This document shows positions 6,322 to 7,360 of a stretch of DNA of 7,360 nucleotides, piece after piece. The DNA comes from JAYPHU01 sp038127535. Its GTDB lineage: Bacteria > Pseudomonadota > Alphaproteobacteria > Rhodospirillales > UBA2165. Below the pieces are notes generated by a model. The model was given only the letters and a program-made list of their open reading frames with translations, was not told the DNA's origin and ran no database searches. The stretch is taken from the NCBI GenBank assembly GCA_038127535.1, contig JAYPHU010000064.1:1-7360 (forward strand). The letters run 5' to 3'. Every line of letters begins with the position of its first letter. Position 1 is the first letter of the stretch. A program made the position numbers and the translations under genes.

Positions 6322-7360
6322 GCCGATAAGATTTTCCCGAAAGACAATTTACAGAAGCGTGCGGAGAAGCTCTTCACCATCGACGATCTCCGCACGCGCG
6401 CAAGGACGCGCATCCCCAAGCTCGCCTTTGACTATCTTGACGGCGGCGCGGGGACGGAGGCTAATGTGCACCGCAACCGGGCCGGCTTCGGCGATATCGT
6501 GTTGCAGCCGGAATACCTCCGGGACGTAACCACCCGGGATCAGTCGGTGACCCTGTTCGGGAAGACCTACAGCCATCCGATCGGCGTGTCGCCGGTGGGT
6601 CTGGCCAATCTGATTTGGCCAGGCACTGACGAGATTTTGGCCAAAATGGCGGCGGCGCGGAACGTGCCGTATACTCTCTCCGCCGTCGGCACCACCTCGG
6701 TCGAACGGATCATGGAGATTGCCCCTGATCACGGCTGGTTCCAATTGTATCTTCCGGGCCGCGAAGAGATCTGGGTCGATCTGGTCAGGCGCGCCAAGGA
6801 GGCCCAGGCGAATGTGTTGCTGGTGACCGTCGATATCCCGGTGCCGTCCAAGCGCATCCGCGATCTGCGCAACGATTTCACCATGCCGTTCAAGATGACG
6901 CCTCGTGTCATATGGGATGTGGCGCGGCACTACAAATGGGCGTTGGCGACCCTGGCCGCCGGGCAGCCGAGATTCGAAAACTTCGTCTCCTATATTCAGG
7001 ACGCCGCCAAGGGCCAGTCCCTGGGCGCCGCCATGGTGCTGCAAATCTCCCCCAATGTGGCCGAGTCCATCATCGGCCGTATCCGCGACATGTGGCCGGG
7101 CAAGATGGTGATTAAAGGTCTGATGTCGGGCGCGTCGGCCGAGGTCGCTAGGCGCATCGGCGCGGACGGGGTGATCGTCTCCAACCACGGGGGCCGGCAG
7201 CTGGACGCGGCCCCGGCGGCGATCGAGGTCCTGCCCGAGGTCAAAGCCGCCGTCGGCAGGGACATGGCCGTCTTGTTCGACAGCGGTATCCGCACCGGCG
7301 CCGACATCGTCAAAGCCTACTGCCTGGGCGCGGACTATGTGTTCTCCGGCCGGTCGTTTG
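6319..7360 (+). CDS. FMN-dependent alpha-hydroxy-acid dehydrogenase (LldD/mandelate dehydrogenase-like), C-terminus off the right edge
   Basis: This enzyme oxidises a 2-hydroxy acid to a 2-oxo acid with bound FMN; relatives include L-lactate dehydrogenase (quinone), mandelate dehydrogenase and glycolate oxidase. The 347 visible codons show AFDYLDGGAGTEA (36-48) with the substrate-binding tyrosine region, SPVGLANLIWPG (91-102), WFQLYL (140-145), LLVTVDIPVPSKRIRDLRNDF (167-187), MVIKGLMS (263-270) with Lys265 for FMN, SNHGGRQLD (288-296) with catalytic base His290 and substrate-binding Arg293, and DSGIRTGADIVKAYCLGADYVFSGRSF (321-347). DSGIR rather than the DGGxR common in glycolate oxidases, and the long stretch at about 195-225 where membrane-associated relatives carry their membrane-binding insert, favour a quinone-linked dehydrogenase over an oxidase; this is inference. 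About 30-40 residues are missing. It is the third gene of the cassette, 5 bp after its neighbour. Substrate unknown. Confidence 0.93.
   Translation, partial: MADKIFPKDNLQKRAEKLFTIDDLRTRARTRIPKLAFDYLDGGAGTEANVHRNRAGFGDIVLQPEYLRDVTTRDQSVTLFGKTYSHPIGVSPVGLANLIWPGTDEILAKMAAARNVPYTLSAVGTTSVERIMEIAPDHGWFQLYLPGREEIWVDLVRRAKEAQANVLLVTVDIPVPSKRIRDLRNDFTMPFKMTPRVIWDVARHYKWALATLAAGQPRFENFVSYIQDAAKGQSLGAAMVLQISPNVAESIIGRIRDMWPGKMVIKGLMSGASAEVARRIGADGVIVSNHGGRQLDAAPAAIEVLPEVKAAVGRDMAVLFDSGIRTGADIVKAYCLGADYVFSGRSF

Noticed and set aside
6349..7188. Minus-strand open frame of 279 codons
   Set aside because: It mirrors the hydroxy-acid dehydrogenase, whose motifs are clear on the plus strand.

Overview
The window looks like a GC-rich alphaproteobacterial chromosome segment. 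Support comes from the base composition, the protein types, and a dispersed palindromic repeat. When translated, that repeat gives the MPGLDPGI-like peptide often seen in spurious alphaproteobacterial ORFs. Genus cannot be set from the sequence alone; something in or near Rhodospirillales is a guess.

Layout: (1) bases 1-1874, minus strand: the first 624 codons of uvrB, the DNA-damage recognition helicase of nucleotide excision repair, cut by the left edge before the C-terminal UVR domain. (2) 1875-2158: a divergent intergenic region. It holds a promoter-like element placed so close to uvrB that the mRNA would be leaderless or nearly so, a 74-bp element of two inverted 30-nt arms (each arm a hairpin), and a weaker promoter candidate facing right. 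(3) 2159-4183, plus: an elongation factor G paralogue of the EF-G-like/FusA2 type, with GTG start, strong Shine-Dalgarno and altered switch regions. Its stop codon sits in the loop of a GC-rich hairpin. (4) 4229-7360, plus: a tight three-gene cassette. It encodes a fumarylacetoacetate hydrolase (FAH)-family enzyme, a bacterial-luciferase-like flavin monooxygenase resembling limonene-monooxygenase-type proteins, and an FMN-dependent alpha-hydroxy-acid dehydrogenase of the LldD/mandelate dehydrogenase kind, cut by the right edge. Gaps between the three are 18 and 5 bp.

The two halves are functionally unrelated: housekeeping (DNA repair, a translation-type GTPase) and an accessory oxidative catabolic cassette. 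The cassette reads as a possible oxidative degradation route: flavin-dependent oxygenation, C-C bond hydrolysis or decarboxylation by the FAH-fold enzyme, and oxidation of a 2-hydroxy acid with electrons passed to quinone or oxygen. The substrate is not visible. No RNA genes, insertion sequences, CRISPR arrays or phage genes were seen. The most interesting items are the cassette, the covarying double hairpin, the likely leaderless uvrB start and the non-canonical G motifs of the EF-G paralogue.
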